NCBI GenBank assembly: GCA_035610835.1
Contig: CM069448.1
Span: 7,503,607-7,567,606, forward strand
DNA: 64,000 bases
Reading direction: 5' to 3'
From: Ophiura sarsii
Lineage: Eukaryota; Echinodermata; Ophiuroidea; Amphilepidida; Ophiuridae
The notes under the pieces were generated by a model. That model searched no databases. It was not told the origin of the DNA and worked only from the letters and a program-made list of their open reading frames with translations. Numbering within the stretch: position 1 is the first letter of the stretch; the number at the start of each line of letters is the position of its first letter. Both the position numbers and the translations under genes were made by a program. Positions 12,016-25,136 of this stretch are shown here, piece after piece.

Positions 12016-13067
12016 TATACAACCATATTCTTTTATGTGAAATAGTTGGTAGAAAAGATAGGTCCCCATGTCCCCATGTTCCCATTGATATACTTTAATA
12101 CTTTTGTATTTAATCCTCATATATTTGCGACAATTGTTCATGTTCCCATCAGAAATTATTTTCAAAATGCAACTACTGGCATTTTTTAAACTTGAAATGC
12201 AAGTGAGTGGCAGTAACAAAACAAGTAAATAAAGATGAAGAATCTTTGACAAAAATAATCACACTAGAGTTAAGATTACATTATGTTGATATCCATGCTG
12301 ATCAAATTACGGGCGAAATATCTGTTTTCAATCGACTATGAAAACTAATCTCAGTCATTCAATGAATCGCGAAACTGCCGAATTATGCGTATTCGCTGTC
12401 AATCGAAAGCAATCAATTAGCGTTTGCTTGGACTGTCGGTATTACAAAGACGAATTTACAAAATTATTAACTTTAATCGATCGCGGCTATTCCGTTCAAA
12501 ACGCGCATGTGTGTAATGCCCTGTTTTACATGTAAACAATAATATCATATGCCGCCGGGCGATCAGCTGATCGATGTTGAGAGAACACAATGCGCATGCT
12601 CTAATCAGTTTCGTTCATCTCTCGTCGGTGATGGCGTAACGAATAAGATAGCCAAGTCGGCCCTCGTGATTGTGAGGATTGTTTGTTTGTTTCGTTTTAA
12701 CATTATGCATACATTAGGAAGTTCAAAATGCTGTTTTGGAATTCAATCAGGCAACTTTTAAATTTGACTATCATGTCACACCTTGTTTACGCAACTTCGT
12801 GGAAGGACCCATGTTCATCTTAATAAACTGTTTATGTAAAGATTATTACATTACTGTTTCTGCCTATTCTTCTTTGTATATTGTGCATTTTGAGTACAAG
12901 TGTGTTTAAATGTGCACTTCACTCAAACTTTCACCAGCCCCATTCCATTTAAATGGAATTTGCATTTCAACTCTTGCTAATTAATAGACAAGCATGTCTA
13001 TATAAATTACATGCTACAATTGTATTGGTGACAAACGTAATGATATACCACTAATGAGTACTGACTC
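12016..13067. other. No gene recognised; locally CpG-richer stretch
   Basis: 12330-12700 holds more CpG than the surroundings and two short open frames (65 and 70 codons) without known motifs. A perfect 14-bp palindrome CGATCAGCTGATCG lies at 12560. It could be a promoter-proximal region, but nothing confirms that. A palindrome ATTCCATTTAAATGGAAT at 12944 resembles one at 1375. Confidence 0.4.
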
Positions 13068-13540
13068 TTGTCCCTGCGTAGAAAGGCAACATTTTTCTTA
13101 CCCGCATGGTCCCCGCTAAGTCCTAGGTCCCCTAGGGCCAAGGTTGCAACCGGAAAGTACATTAATCAAATCAAACTTTTTACCTTCACACCTAAATACA
13201 CTCTCCAGGCCACATCAAACACTAACAGCAGCTCTGTCAGCAATTCATTCTTATGGTTGAATCAAATACAAAGCAAACCCTTTAGAACAAACAAACGGGT
13301 TTCAAATATTATCTCCCACACAATAAATCCAAACCACTTCATAATCATTTCATTTTCATACCATCACTCTCCGCCCGTCCTCCATGGTTCTGGTCAGATC
13401 CTAACATATCATGTTAAAACCAATACAATGTCAATAACCGCCCTATTGATAACCACTAAATCTGACACTGCTAAACCCCATCAACCGCGAAACTCGAAAA
13501 CCGCGAAACCCGAGAACCGCTCTAGTTTGTAAACATTTCA
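13068..13540 (+). repeat. Interspersed repeat with CCGAGAACCGCTCTAG end
   Basis: The 154-codon open frame here is unlike any family I know and is rich in Ser, Thr and Asn. Parts of the same DNA recur at 38340-38510: CACTAACAGCA and the terminal block CCGAGAACCGCTCTAGTTT. A dispersed repeat is therefore a better explanation than a gene. Confidence 0.55.
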
Positions 13541-13631
13541 AACCAATTTCTAAACATGGCAACTAATCTGATATATTATTCACCTTTATACAGGAAGCAC
13601 AATTATGGTAAAATAAAATACTCACTTATTT

Positions 13632-14424
13632 CACAGATAGTCAAAACCAGGGATAGATTTCTGTCGGTAAAGCTTGAAGCTATGCTTGTTTCGCAACAAG
13701 GTCGCCCCTTGCTCAGCATGTGGTGCCGATTGAGTTGTTACCGCCACAAGCCAGTGCACAAGCATGCTTAGCAGCATACATGTATACTATAAGGATTCCC
13801 ACCCAAATACTATGATTAAAGATCATCGATTGTTATTTGCATTTGCCTGATATTACAAATTCATCATATTCACAGATGGATAACTTACTGTAAAACATTC
13901 AAAACAATGGCTTCAAAGTTGTTTTCTGACGGAGATTGGTAGAAAATTCCTAAAATGTCATCATAGTACAGCACTGGTTGACACTATATCGGATCCTTTT
14001 ATTATAGAAAAAAGCAACGGTGAAATCTCAATTTGCAAAGGTAGATCAAAAGAACAGGTCCTGATGTACCACCCTCAAGTGGATCCACTTTATTCCGATG
14101 AAAGATGAGGTCATGGCATCTCATTGAAAATGCAAATTGGTAATTTTCCACAGAATAGCACATGTGTTTTGTTTGTAAACATCAAATTCAGTGACCTTGC
14201 GCGTGCTTTGATTGGTTGACACTGATCATGTGATGCAACAAGCGTTATGATTGGCTCAATTACTATCAAGGGCACACATGTTCAGATGCCAAACCACAGA
14301 AATCCCACACTGAGATCATGCTGGGATCTGTCATCGGCGAAACAAGGATAGATTGGGCTGATTTTTCTGGCCCTATATTAATACATGGGAGGATATAGGA
14401 GAAATCTATCCCTGACTATCTGTG
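13632..14424. mobile_element. TIR element (~790 bp)
   Basis: CACAGATAGTC followed by AGGGATAGATTTCT at the left, and the matching complement AGAAATCTATCCCTGACTATCTGTG at the right shown here only by position (14400-14424). The left copy carries a six-base insertion (AAAACC) between the two parts. No coding sequence. The target duplication is not clear. Confidence 0.65.
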
Positions 14425-15500
14425 GATAAAGTAGCATTGGGTCTGGTAGCACTATCCTTGATACCTGTAGAGTAAGTCATAAATGGAAAGAAAATACTAA
14501 TAATTGCTAATAATTTCATTACTTAAAGTTTAATGATATTGTGTTTTCCTTACAATATTAGTTGCTGCTTTGGACACCCTCAGATGAATAACTACTATTG
14601 TTACTCTTATTATTTAAATTGCAAATAAATTATCATATCTACGTTTCAATATAAGTGACCAGGGGATGCATACTGAAGGCCTTTATAGTGAAATGGAAAA
14701 TGTTTGACCATAGGTATTTTCAACTAATCTAAGACAAAAGTGTTTATTCAAATCTTAATTAAACAAATATCAAAGAACAAGAAGTTGATTTAATCACAAA
14801 AGAACAATGAGCATTACTAACACATCATTAGGCCAAAAAAGATTGTTATGTTGTCCTCCACAACTTTCAGAGAGGAGGGGCGGGCGGATTTCTTGTTTTT
14901 TAATTTATTTTATTTTATTTTATTTTACCAGTAGAAGCTCAAAGTTCAGACAACAAGAAGTTGAAATCACTCTAAGAGTCGCACATATATGTTATAAACA
15001 CTTGATTTAATATTCAATGCCATTTAAACTGTTTTAAAAAATCTGAAGAAAAAAATATCCGATTTTTGTTTTTTGTTTTTAAATCTGAAAAAAATTGAAA
15101 AAAAATCAGAGCAGCCCGAAATCTGACGAGCGGGCGGTCGAGGACAACATAAAAAAAAAAATTGGGGGGCCTTAGGGATGATTTAACAAAAGTCATACAG
15201 AATGGCAGCACAGAGTCTCGCATGGAAACACTTTATGGCAAAATGTTTAATTATGAAAAATATCCACCCGATTTCATTATGATTATTGGAAGTAGAAAGA
15301 TTCCTATACAAAACTACTCAACTACATGATATGAAGCTCTACTTTCATAACACACCACCAATATAATTGCATAAAATATGTGTCTGTAAAAATGACACTT
15401 TATGATGTCAGGCTGTGAATGCTTTTTGACGTCTAGTGGATTAAGCAGCTTATTCATTGATATGTGCTACAAAATAATTACTGAAGGTATCTATAGTCAC
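14425..15500. other. No gene seen
   Basis: AT-rich with A- and T-rich stretches (15030-15160). The short open frames show no recognisable motif. Confidence 0.5.
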
Positions 15501-15504
15501 TTTC

Positions 15505-15600
15505 AAATTGGGTATCTGTATTTTACGACATGGGTCCCAATGGGTCCAAATGGGTCGAAACGGGTCGAAACGAGTCCAAAAACAGTGAAGTGTGTTGAAA
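15505..15600 (+). repeat. Short tandem repeat TGGGTCCAAA / GGGTCGAAAC
   Basis: Five to six 10-bp units related to TGGGTCCAAA, preceded by GGTATCTGTATTTTA. The same block occurs inverted at 39095-39200, so this is a dispersed repeat with an internal decamer array. Confidence 0.75.
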
Positions 15601-15689
15601 TAATGACTAATGTAACCTCTGTGCATAAAATTGTGTCGTATTTTGACAGATAAATCAAGTTAATTCTTCTCTCTCTACTTTAGCACTAA

Positions 15690-16340
15690 ATCACTCCTCG
15701 TTTTGTGTAATGGTAGTAAGTTCCGGCAAAAACAAAAAACGATTTTGTGATTAATGGGGTCCTTTGGGAATCAGTTTGGCGTGAGGGTAGCATTTCATAA
15801 TTAAAATGAAAGATAATCTCGTGTACATTGATCAGGATATTGCAAAATATTGATTTTCGATTGTATTGAAAATTTATCACGTGGATGAACACACGGATGA
15901 ACACACGTGATCGGAGGCGGTTAGAAGGCGAGCGTCCGGGCTGAAAATAGGGGTGGCGCTGTTTAAATGATCGTATCGTAAAATCTAATTGGAAGGTGTA
16001 ACACTTCTTGACGATTTTATGAAATTTGAATGTTTGTTTATTAGAATAAAGCATTCGAGACGTTCCAAAAATGGTTACTAAGGGCCCAAAATAGCGACTC
16101 TTTTAGCCCTAATTTACATGTAATCCAATGGGCGGTTTATTTAGTGCTGTGCCCCCTTTACGCGGACAAAATTATTGAAACAGCCCGTCCCCCATTCCGG
16201 TGCATGGGTAAATAGTGTTGGGCGGTTCGCAAATTTTCTGAGTTTCGCTATTGGCCGGCCATTCATTCCACCATTCATTCATTTTTTCCCCTTCATTCAT
16301 TCCCCATTCACTTATTATTAATTAATTATGATTTATTAAT
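15690..16340. other. No gene recognised
   Basis: A 122-codon frame on the minus strand (15686-16054) has no motif I recognise and no supporting splice or promoter context. A hexanucleotide-like CATTCATTC stretch leads into the microsatellite. Confidence 0.4.
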
Positions 16341-16344
16341 TAAG

Positions 16345-16600
<256 letters not shown>

Positions 16601-16739
16601 ATTGATTAAATGAATCAATCAATGAATCAATGAATCTCCATAGATTATTTAATCTTATAATTTTTGTAATATAATTGATTTACTGAATAATTTTAGTATA
16701 TAACAACGATGTTGGGATTTTAATTTGCTGTACCTAATT

Positions 16740-17280
16740 AATTATATTATTTATTTATAATATATTTATTTATTTATTTATTAATATTAGTTAATAATTC
16801 GCTTATTTATTTACTTCTATATTTGTTTTTCTTTATCTATTGATTTGTTTATTTATTTATTTGTGTATTTATTCATTAATTTATTTATGTATGTAGATAT
16901 TCCTTCGTTTATTTTTCGATTTATTCGTTAACTTATTTATTCATAATTAATCTAATTCATTTATTTATTATTTTATTTGTTTATTAATTCATTGTTGATT
17001 TATCTATTAATCTCTTTATTCGATTATCAATTTATTCATTTGTATACTTGATTGCTTGTTTCTTTGTTTAAATTATTGATTTATTTCTTTATCTTTTTAT
17101 TTGTTCATTCTATTTATTTATTTATTCATTCGTTTAATACATTATTCATTAAGATGTCGATTTGTTTATTTTTCTATTCATTTGTTTATTTATTTAGTTA
17201 TCTATTCATTTATTTCCTGGATTTATTTATATATTTATTTGGTCATTTATTTGGTCATTTTTTTATTTTTTATTTATATG
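16740..17280. repeat. Degenerate TTTATT low-complexity region
   Basis: Imperfect TTTATT / ATTCATT repeats. The Leu/Phe/Ile/Tyr-rich frames here are products of composition. A similar stretch at 38570-38890 also lies near a (GATT)n tract. Confidence 0.85.
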
Positions 17281-17507
17281 CTTAGGCGTTGTGTAAGGAG
17301 AATCCGAACGGTGTAGTTTATTCCGTCCATTGTGTAAATGCCGTTAAGGCGATTCCGTGCTTTGTTGAGTCGCCGAAGGCTGACTATATAGTTTTGTTTT
17401 GTCATTTTTAGAGTAGTTGCTCCAGCCAAAGTTGGTAGCCCAATGACGCGCAATGCAGCAACGCTAAATTTTACATAGAAGTTGCACGGTAAGAGCTTTC
17501 TAATCGG

Positions 17508-18165
17508 TTTCAAAAATCACCAAAACGTGTGCGTGGCCCAAAATATGGAGTTTGCAGCGCTTGTTGGAAAAATGAATGCAATAGATAGGTAGAATAGAGA
17601 TAGCGAAGTTTCCTGAAGTTTGGACGAAATTGAAATCAGCCATGAAAGTAGTGTAATCGATGGTTCAAGTGTGATTTTATACGATGTTTTTGAGGGGAAA
17701 TTGCGCGACGAGCCATTTTGTTTCTTTTTCCATAGACAACCCACCCCGACCCCGACGTCGCGGCATGGCGCAAAATATGGAATTAGCCGTGCTTGTTAGA
17801 ATAGAAAATGATATATTAGATAGAATAGAGTTTTCTAAAGGGTACCGTGGTTTGGTCGAGATTCAATTCGTCCATGAAAGTGGTGTAATCGATGGTTCAA
17901 TTGTGAATTTGTAGCATGTTTTTGAGGAGAAACTGCGTGACGAACCATTTTGTTTCTATTTCTGAACACACCAAAACGTATGCGTGGCCCAAAATATGGA
18001 GTTTTAAGTACTTGTTAGAATGGAAAATGCCATAGATAGGTAAAATAGGGTTATATTAAGTGCCCCGTTCTTTGGACGAAATTTAAATCATTCGGGAAAG
18101 TAGTGTAATCGATGGTTCAATGGACTCTAATTGTGGATTGTTAGCGTGTTTCGTGAATAAAATGG
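17508..18165 (+). repeat. Three-unit tandem repeat (~220-235 bp)
   Basis: The landmarks GCCCAAAATATGGAG, TGTAATCGATGGTTCAA and GACGARCCATTTTGTTTCT recur in order at about 17535, 17768 and 17984 onward. Unit 2 carries a local GC-rich variant (CCGACGTCGCGG). No gene recognised; the short frames do not stay open across units. Confidence 0.75.
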
Positions 18166-18218
18166 CGTATTGGGCAGCTCCGGTTGGTAAATTGGAAATA
18201 GTGCAACAGTCCGCTCAA

Positions 18219-18722
18219 TTTGAGGTTGGAGCATGGAGGTTTTTTTCAGGTTGCAGCGGCAACAAAGATTTGAGGCAATCAAAAAACCGACAACAAATAA
18301 AAATAAACGGGGCAACGGGGCAACAAAATAAGAAATTATAAAAAAAACTGAAATTAATAAAAATTACATTAAGGAGAAAAAATAAACATAAATTAAATTT
18401 AAAAAAATTAAGGACCAAAAATATAAAAAACGGGGCAATTGCCAAAGGAGCAACAGAATAAGAAATGAAGAAAAAAATACAATTTTAAAAATTGAAGAAT
18501 CAATTTATTTTAGTTTTAATTTGAAACCGATTTTTTTTACCGTCTTTTCAACTCCCAAGTATTGTTTCCCCCATTTTTTATTTTTTTTATTTACCAACTT
18601 CCATCATAAACAATAGAAAGAATGTGTCGTCCCTTCCTTTTATAATTAATAGCAGGAAGGGACACATTCCTTATGCTTCCACAGGGCAACTGAAAAAACC
18701 CTCCATGCTCCAACCTCAAATC
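18219..18722. mobile_element. TIR element (~500 bp)
   Basis: TTTGAGGTTGGAGCATGGAG at the left is the complement of CTCCATGCTCCAACCTCAAA at the right. The match continues inward through the AAAAAACC / GGTTTTTTT segment, about 36 bp in all. A hairpin (GAATGTGTC..CCCTTCCT / AGGAAGGGACACATTC) sits at 18622-18668 near the right end. Confidence 0.75.
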
Positions 18723-19590
18723 GTGCAAGGTGTCAAGGAGAATAGCGATGGCGTCATGATGCGTCGTGGTCCGGTAAAAACAATGAATTCATCAATTTTA
18801 TTTTTGATACCGTCAAACACCAAAATGAACATTCGGCAGGTAGTTTCAACCAAGCGGCATGTTTATTCCTCGTTTGCGATCGTCACTATGAATGAACGGT
18901 AAGTGATCGTCTTTTAATAACTTTCATGACTTTTTTATTTGAAAATGTAGCCTAAATAATAATAATAAGCTTTTTGAATTTAAGTTTTTTGTAGCGATTC
19001 GGATTGACATTGAAATGAATCCTTTAGTATACCCTACCAGTACCAGTGCATGTCTTCAATGGAGGCTTTTAAAGAACGACCCATAGTACACTTACACAGT
19101 CATTGAGGTCTATATACACATGGTTATGGTAGTTTATTCTAAAGCTTACCCGAATTGAATAGTAAGGCCGGGACTAGTCCGAGGTGGCTCAGACTCGTTC
19201 CGATACGATCACAGTGATTCTAGTGGGAGGAACGACAACACGTACGCTACGTGAACGAGCTAGGCCGGGACGGGACCGGGAGGTTGCGACTTTTTGGTTG
19301 ATATCTCTTTGAAAATGAATGAATCCAATGTAGAAGAAAACATGGAGAAAAGGCATAAATGGTTATGATGAACTTACTTGGTTTTGTGATGATGAAATAT
19401 AATCATTGACTGTGTGATGTTGTGTGTCGTCGCGGTATGTGTGTGTCAAAATGTAATTGGTCAAATCAGTCCTAAAAACATTGTAATTAAATTACTATGA
19501 ATGTAAAATGAAGCTACGAAACCAAGCATGTAGTCCCAACTCCCAATCGGTACCGTAGTGCAGTGTATCTTCGATAGCCTACACGGTACC
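18723..19590. other. No gene seen
   Basis: No recognisable gene or element. 19200-19290 is somewhat GC-rich with GGGACGGGACCGGG. Confidence 0.45.
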
Positions 19591-19599
19591 AGTACCCTC

Positions 19600-19690
19600 C
19601 AAGAGGTGGCCGAGCGGTCTAGCGCGCTGATCGTCGGTCGGGAATATTCTTTCAATCACAGGATCGTGCCCGTTCAAGTCGCCTTGAAAC
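19600..19690 (+). mobile_element. tRNA-Leu/Ser-like pseudogene or SINE head
   Basis: TGGCCGAGCGGTCTAGCGCG (19607-19626) matches the D-arm and A box of class II tRNAs such as tRNA-Leu. A weaker B-box-like CGTTCAAGTCG lies at 19671. The acceptor stem is not complementary and the T arm is poor, so this is not a functional tRNA. It could be a decayed tRNA or the head of a SINE. Confidence 0.6.
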
Positions 19691-19699
19691 CAGGATTTT

Positions 19700-20600
19700 T
19701 TGTTCATCCCAAAAAGTTCCTATCTAGGTTGGAAATTCTACAATCAAGTCTTAATTCAGTTAGGTTAGTTTATCGGATCTTCTTTCCATGATTAGCTGCG
19801 GGGTTAGCTGATGAATTAGAATTTCTCCTCTACCCCATTCGCTTGTGTATAACGTGCAGGTCTGTACAGTGAATGTCAGTTGCGCCGTGGTTTCGAAGAG
19901 TCACGTAAAGCCGTTGGTTCCTATAACTTCCGTGTATTCAGACGCTCACCCTGAACACGTTAAAATAGTTGCAAACCTTATCGTAAAGAGTAGGGGATCA
20001 TCCCGTGTCTGTTACCTGTCACAAAAACTCATGTCCCTAGGTTCCAGGGGCCGTGGCATCATGGAACTGTATAGTATACACTATACACTATGTTCTGTAG
20101 CCATGTATCAGATGATGATAGACTCACGACGTCGCGAAAATCACATTTATTTTTGAAATCAATCAAAATGCACTCACATGTTGTTCCTAGAACTCTTAGT
20201 AATACACTGAGTTAATTAATTTTGATCAAGCATCCTCATTTTGGGGGAAATATTGAGGTGAAAAAACGGCAGTGCTGACACTGACTGCTGACACTCAATG
20301 TGAATTTAGCGATGTCGTGTGTCTATTAGAGGGTGTTGTGGCTATAGTATAGTGAAGTATGAACGATAGTATAGCAACCATTGGGTCTAGCATACATGTA
20401 CTGTAGTGTAGACAGTCGGCATCATATTTTATTAACTGTATAAACTGTTTCAAAGCGTAGACTGATATTGGGTTCGATCATGATTTACGAAGCATATAGA
20501 TACCTTTTTCGAACCATTGTGTTTGAGCTCTGTCGCTTTCGAGGTCATCACGACCCCTTCATTCAGCGTAGTGGAAATTGGGCGATCCAAGTAATAATCC
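19700..20600. other. No gene recognised
   Basis: A 103-codon frame (19845-20156) shows no motif I know. Otherwise unremarkable AT-rich DNA. Confidence 0.4.
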
Positions 20601-20606
20601 AGCACT

Positions 20607-20993
20607 ATTAGGCCTCTCACAATCGATGTTGAGTTTCCTGTTGCCGCCCGCGTCCAAAAACGGGCCTCGTCACTTACTTTAATTATTAATTATTTACACT
20701 TTCTGCCACAAAAAAACGATGTTTCTTCATCGAAATTCACCTTTTTTTACCCGTTTGTTACTACAAATCACGAAATTCATTTGAAAAGCACTTACAATAC
20801 ATTTATGATGGTCAACATACAATATTGACCTTTAGAGTCAGTCGATTCATCCAAATACTGAAGCGTCTATTACAGTTCTAATATCACAATAATTAAAATA
20901 TCAAATAATTAATAATTAATAATTAAAAGTCACCTCGTCCCTTTTTTAAAACCTGCAACAGGAAACTCAACATCGATTGTGAGAGGCCTTATA
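20607..20993. mobile_element. MITE with ~38-bp TIRs
   Basis: The ends read inward TATTAGGCCTCTCACAATCG and TATAAGGCCTCTCACAATCG, then ATGTTGAGTTTCCTGTTGC in both. The arms are nearly identical, which suggests recent activity. The interior is AT-rich with no coding sequence. Confidence 0.85.
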
Positions 20994-22867
20994 ATGTAGA
21001 GTCGGATTAATAATAATTGAACGAAGAGGTATGATTGTAAACCGCGGGAATTGTACTTTATAATGACGCGAGCCCTGAGTACATGAACACACATGGTCCC
21101 ATGTCACAAGGTGGTGTAATTTGTGTTACAGTCAAAATTGCCAAAAAAGGTATTTTGTTATATGTTTTAGGTATTGCCACCCTCTACTAATTCATACCAC
21201 TTTTTTTGTTAACAATTCCTTTCGTTAAGGCAAAATCGGCTAATTAATAGTTAATTAGTCCATTGTTGGCAATGTAAACAAGAATTTTCAAATGCGTTTT
21301 TCTCAAATTGGACCTACTGTACTAAAAAGAAGCACACAATTGAAGTAATTGGTTGTATCAAACTGATACAGAATATATTGAAAACATACTAATACACAAA
21401 TTGAGCAGTGAAATTTGGTAAAAAAGATTGTAATTTGCATGTTAATTACAATTTAATTATAACCTTAATTAATGCTGTATACCCAGAATGAAATTATTGT
21501 TTATCACTATGTAAAATTACCAAAGTAGTCAAGTTTCAAGTTTGAGTTCACTGTATATATGATAAATAGATGCATAAGAAGTAACATTGTGGTGAAGGAC
21601 ACTTTTGTAATTAGTTAATTAAGTTAATTAAGCGATCTTACTAAGTGGCTTCAAGAATTTATACATCCTCTTTTGATATATTAATTTATCCAAAGGTAAA
21701 TTACTTTAAAATGTTCTAGCATTTCTTTAATATATATAGGTCCTACATGATTGAATGTATCTCTAAAACATTTTAAACCATGATAACACATTATTAATTA
21801 ATTATACAGCCAATTGATTAATAATTCCCATCGCTATAAATTAGAGAAAACAGAACTTCAGTATTTGCCCTACTGTAATGGGTTGATATGGCAATCATTA
21901 TTCTTTTTTTAGAGGAATTTGTATTTATTACAAATTTATCTTTAAAATGAGATATTGATTGATGAGGTTGATAGGACAAGGGGTTATGAAAATACAACAA
22001 TTTATTCAAATCAACACTACGAAAATCTTGTATTTCCCTATGCTAATACATTACCCGCCTGAGCCGCCACCCCTGCTTCTTCAGATTTAAACTGCTGTAA
22101 CTCGGTTATTTAAATTCCTATTTCAATGAGATTTCACACTGTTATAGACCTATCTCTCAGCTTTAAAATGATGCATCAACCATTTCAATAAGCTAAGAGG
22201 TTGTGGTGTGGTGCTATAAGTTTTTAATGACGAAACCATTCCGAAAAATGTAACACCGCCACCCTTTTAGCATGCCCACCTTATGACATGCGACCACATG
22301 TGCAATAATGTGCATGTATAGTTCTGAATCCTAGCTCTCTGTGATAGAGCTATGGAATGAAACTTGAAAGCATACGAGTTGACATCGTGGATGGTCGAAT
22401 GTTTTCATCAATATTGTTCAGTGTGCTTCAGATGTTTAATGTTTTTGAAAGTAATATTTATACATTGGTTTATAAATCTCAAGCAGCGACTATTTCCAAG
22501 AAATATCGGCTTGAATTTCGACCGCCCTATTCCCGCTATAAATCAGCGACGTTAAAAATTAATTTTATTGACGGCGAACGGAATAAGTGTTGCAAACGAA
22601 GTGCAGTGGATCATGGCATGGGGTCTATAGGCCTTCTTAATGGTTTTTTAGGGGTTATTAATGCACTTTGAGGGTTCTTACCACATAATTTCTTGTTTTA
22701 TGAGGCCGTTTAATGATTTTATCCACAAATTGTAAAAAATGTAAAAAAATTAGTGCCATTTTTTTTATCATTTTTGTTTAAAGAGTGCCGGTCGGCAATC
22801 GCGAGTGCCGGCTCCTCCCGACCGCCACCGACTGCCTTAGTGACAATCCTGGCTATGCTTCATTCCC
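20994..22867. other. No gene recognised
   Basis: AT-rich. A 104-codon frame at 22357-22671 has no known motif, and no splice context was identified. No inverted-repeat element was recognised. Confidence 0.4.
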
Positions 22868-24506
22868 TATGTGACGCGATGAATGAGTCGGATGTCGACC
22901 CTGGTCGAAAATGAGTTTTTAATACAGTTTTAAAGAAGACACATGGGCAATTCCAAGCAAATATCAACCAAATAGCCAAATTTTCAAATGTGCATCCAAA
23001 GTTTAATTCTATGCCTATAATGTAGGCAAGAGTCCAAAGTTCAGGAATTTTTAGTTTGTTTAGCGATACTATGTTTTTTGATGTATAAACTAGCTAATTA
23101 GCATAAATTTGCATATTTGCAGCTTACCAAATCAGTGAAAAGGCTTGTTTTTATTTATTCCATATCTTTTAGACACATAGGTATGATGTTTAAATAAATG
23201 TCAGGCACAATAGTAGTACTGATGGGAAAAGTTTTGATATAAATTTAATTTTGATCAACAGCCGATTAGCCTCAACAGCCGATTAGCCTCGTTAATCCAG
23301 GTAATTAGTATGCATGGCATAATCTCATGTCATTCCGCAACGCAAAAGTACAATTTTTTAGGATAGCAAGAAAAAAAATGTACCCTATTTTCATTTAACT
23401 ATTTTTTCTCTGCACACAATTGACATGCTTCACAATGATCAAAAAAATTTGGAAAATGCTGTTAATTAATAGCCCTAACGAATGCAGAATGACGGTGCGG
23501 AATGACAAAGGTATTAATCCCTATACTTAGGCAATTTATTGAGCAAATTGTGATATTTTTGTGTACTTGGTATAAGATCATCCTTATTTATAAATGATAG
23601 ATAATTCATTCAAATATGGACTCTAAACTTCTAAGTTCTAAACAAAGTTTCAAAATTGATGAAAACTCATAATTTGCTGAATTAGGCAACTTTGATTTGC
23701 AAGCTGTTGAATTCGGCAACTTTATCACAAAATCATGGCTACTTTACCTGTAAATGATGATTTCAATGTGAAAATAGTTGGGTTACTTGTATTCACGAAT
23801 TTGTAACATATGAAATGCCACTGATTTACTCTTTCTTTTATTTTTTATGCATATTAAAGCATAAAAACATGTGTTTTTTCTTTTCTATGGAGTTTTGCAC
23901 ACAAATTCACACTGTCATTCCGCAACGTCATTCCGCATCACCTACTTTTATTTTTTGATGACCTACTAGAAATCCTAGCTGATGATTAAGTTTTATGAAA
24001 ATGCTTTTGTCAGTTAGCTAACACTTCAAACCTTCTAAAAAGTAACTTCAATAATGATACACTCTAGAAAGTTCAGAGTTTTCACTTTGTGTAAACATGT
24101 AAAAAAAACACCAATCATCTGCGTCATTCCGCAACGCAAATTTGCATATGCAAATTAGGATACTTGGAAGCGCAGTCTAATTTTTTCCCTAGGTTTATTT
24201 TTTTAGTATCAATCGCTATTATCAAATAAAGTTGTAAAATGGGGAGTAACTACAAATCTCTGGGTTTTACACCCAAAAGAAAGTAGATTTTTGTGTGTAA
24301 ATGTCATTCCGCAACGCGTGGAATTGCCCACATAGAGCTTTCAGAAACTGAAAACCCCATGTCGATACAACGTTTTGTTCCAAAGTTATGTCAAATTGTA
24401 TACATGAATTTCCATCAAAACTTATGTAAGCCGCCATTTTGAATTGGCCATATCTCAATTTGGGATTCCCCGACATCCGACTCATTCCTCTTGATCGCGT
24501 CACATA
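22868..24506. mobile_element. MITE (TATGTGACGCGAT family), host of a nested element
   Basis: The ends TATGTGACGCGATGAATGAG and, inward from the right, TATGTGACGCGATCAAGAGG are followed in both by GTCGGATGTCG. Removing 22945-24333 leaves about 250 bp that match the complete 258-bp copy at 33420-33677 in reverse orientation. Interior landmarks are AAAATGGCGGC and GACATGGGGTTTTCAG, in complement here. Confidence 0.85.
22945..24329. mobile_element. Nested element, GGGCAATTCC ends and reiterated GTCATTCCGCAACG motif
   Basis: The termini are GGGCAATTCCAAGC and its inverted counterpart GCGTGGAATTGCCC. ACAT is duplicated on each side (22941-22944 and 24330-24333). The 33.4-kb copy shows the site unoccupied (ACTT at the corresponding place). 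GTCATTCCGCAACG or close variants occur at about 23330, 23505 (complement), 23921, 23935, 24122 and 24303. The last abuts the right terminus. The 1385-bp interior is AT-rich and non-coding. Superfamily not assigned. Confidence 0.85.
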
Positions 24507-25134
24507 TGCTGAAATTATATTATAATTAATAATGTGTTTACAATTACATTACAATGTTTTAAGGAGTGGGGATGGTATTAGCAGATTTCAGGTGTTTTTT
24601 TATTTTACCAACATTGAGATAATAGTTAAGTAGGAACTTGCAAAGTGCAATCTTTAAATGCTTTTTGCTTGAATCAAATCAGACTTTCAGTTCCGATTTA
24701 TGGTCAATTAAAATGTTGTAGTCCTATATATATTCATGTACATTTAGGTAGAAGACACTCACCCTGCGATTTTTAGCATATTCACTTAAAATTGTTTTAA
24801 AATGATTAAACAATGGCAATGGATAATTTTTTTAAATCATAATATCAAATAACTCATTGTGCATTATTATTCAAATTGTTAACACTTTTACATGTATTTT
24901 TTGTCACCCGGCTATGGCCTCAAATTTTAAAACTCACCACCCAAAACGGTGGTGTCGTTGCGCTTTACAGCCTTTACTGAATTGTGCTCTGCTCAATTCA
25001 CGATAAATCAGGAACACGAAAAGATATTGTCATGGTTTTGGTCACATTTGAAGGCTAAATAATGGCATTACAATACATTTTTAGAAAATAAGAACTTAAG
25101 AAGCCATGCAAGCATTTTTGGCAAAGCTCTTCTA
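24507..25134. other. No gene seen
   Basis: AT-rich. AACTCACCACCCAAAACGGTGGT at 24932 forms a short hairpin-like stretch. No element boundary was found. Confidence 0.45.
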
Positions 25135-25136
25135 TA

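Noticed and set aside
13068..13532. 154-codon open frame as a gene
   Set aside because: No recognisable motif, and parts of the DNA recur at 38.4 kb, so a repeat is the better explanation.
15686..16054. 122-codon minus-strand frame
   Set aside because: No motif, no splice or promoter context; length is possible by chance in this much sequence.
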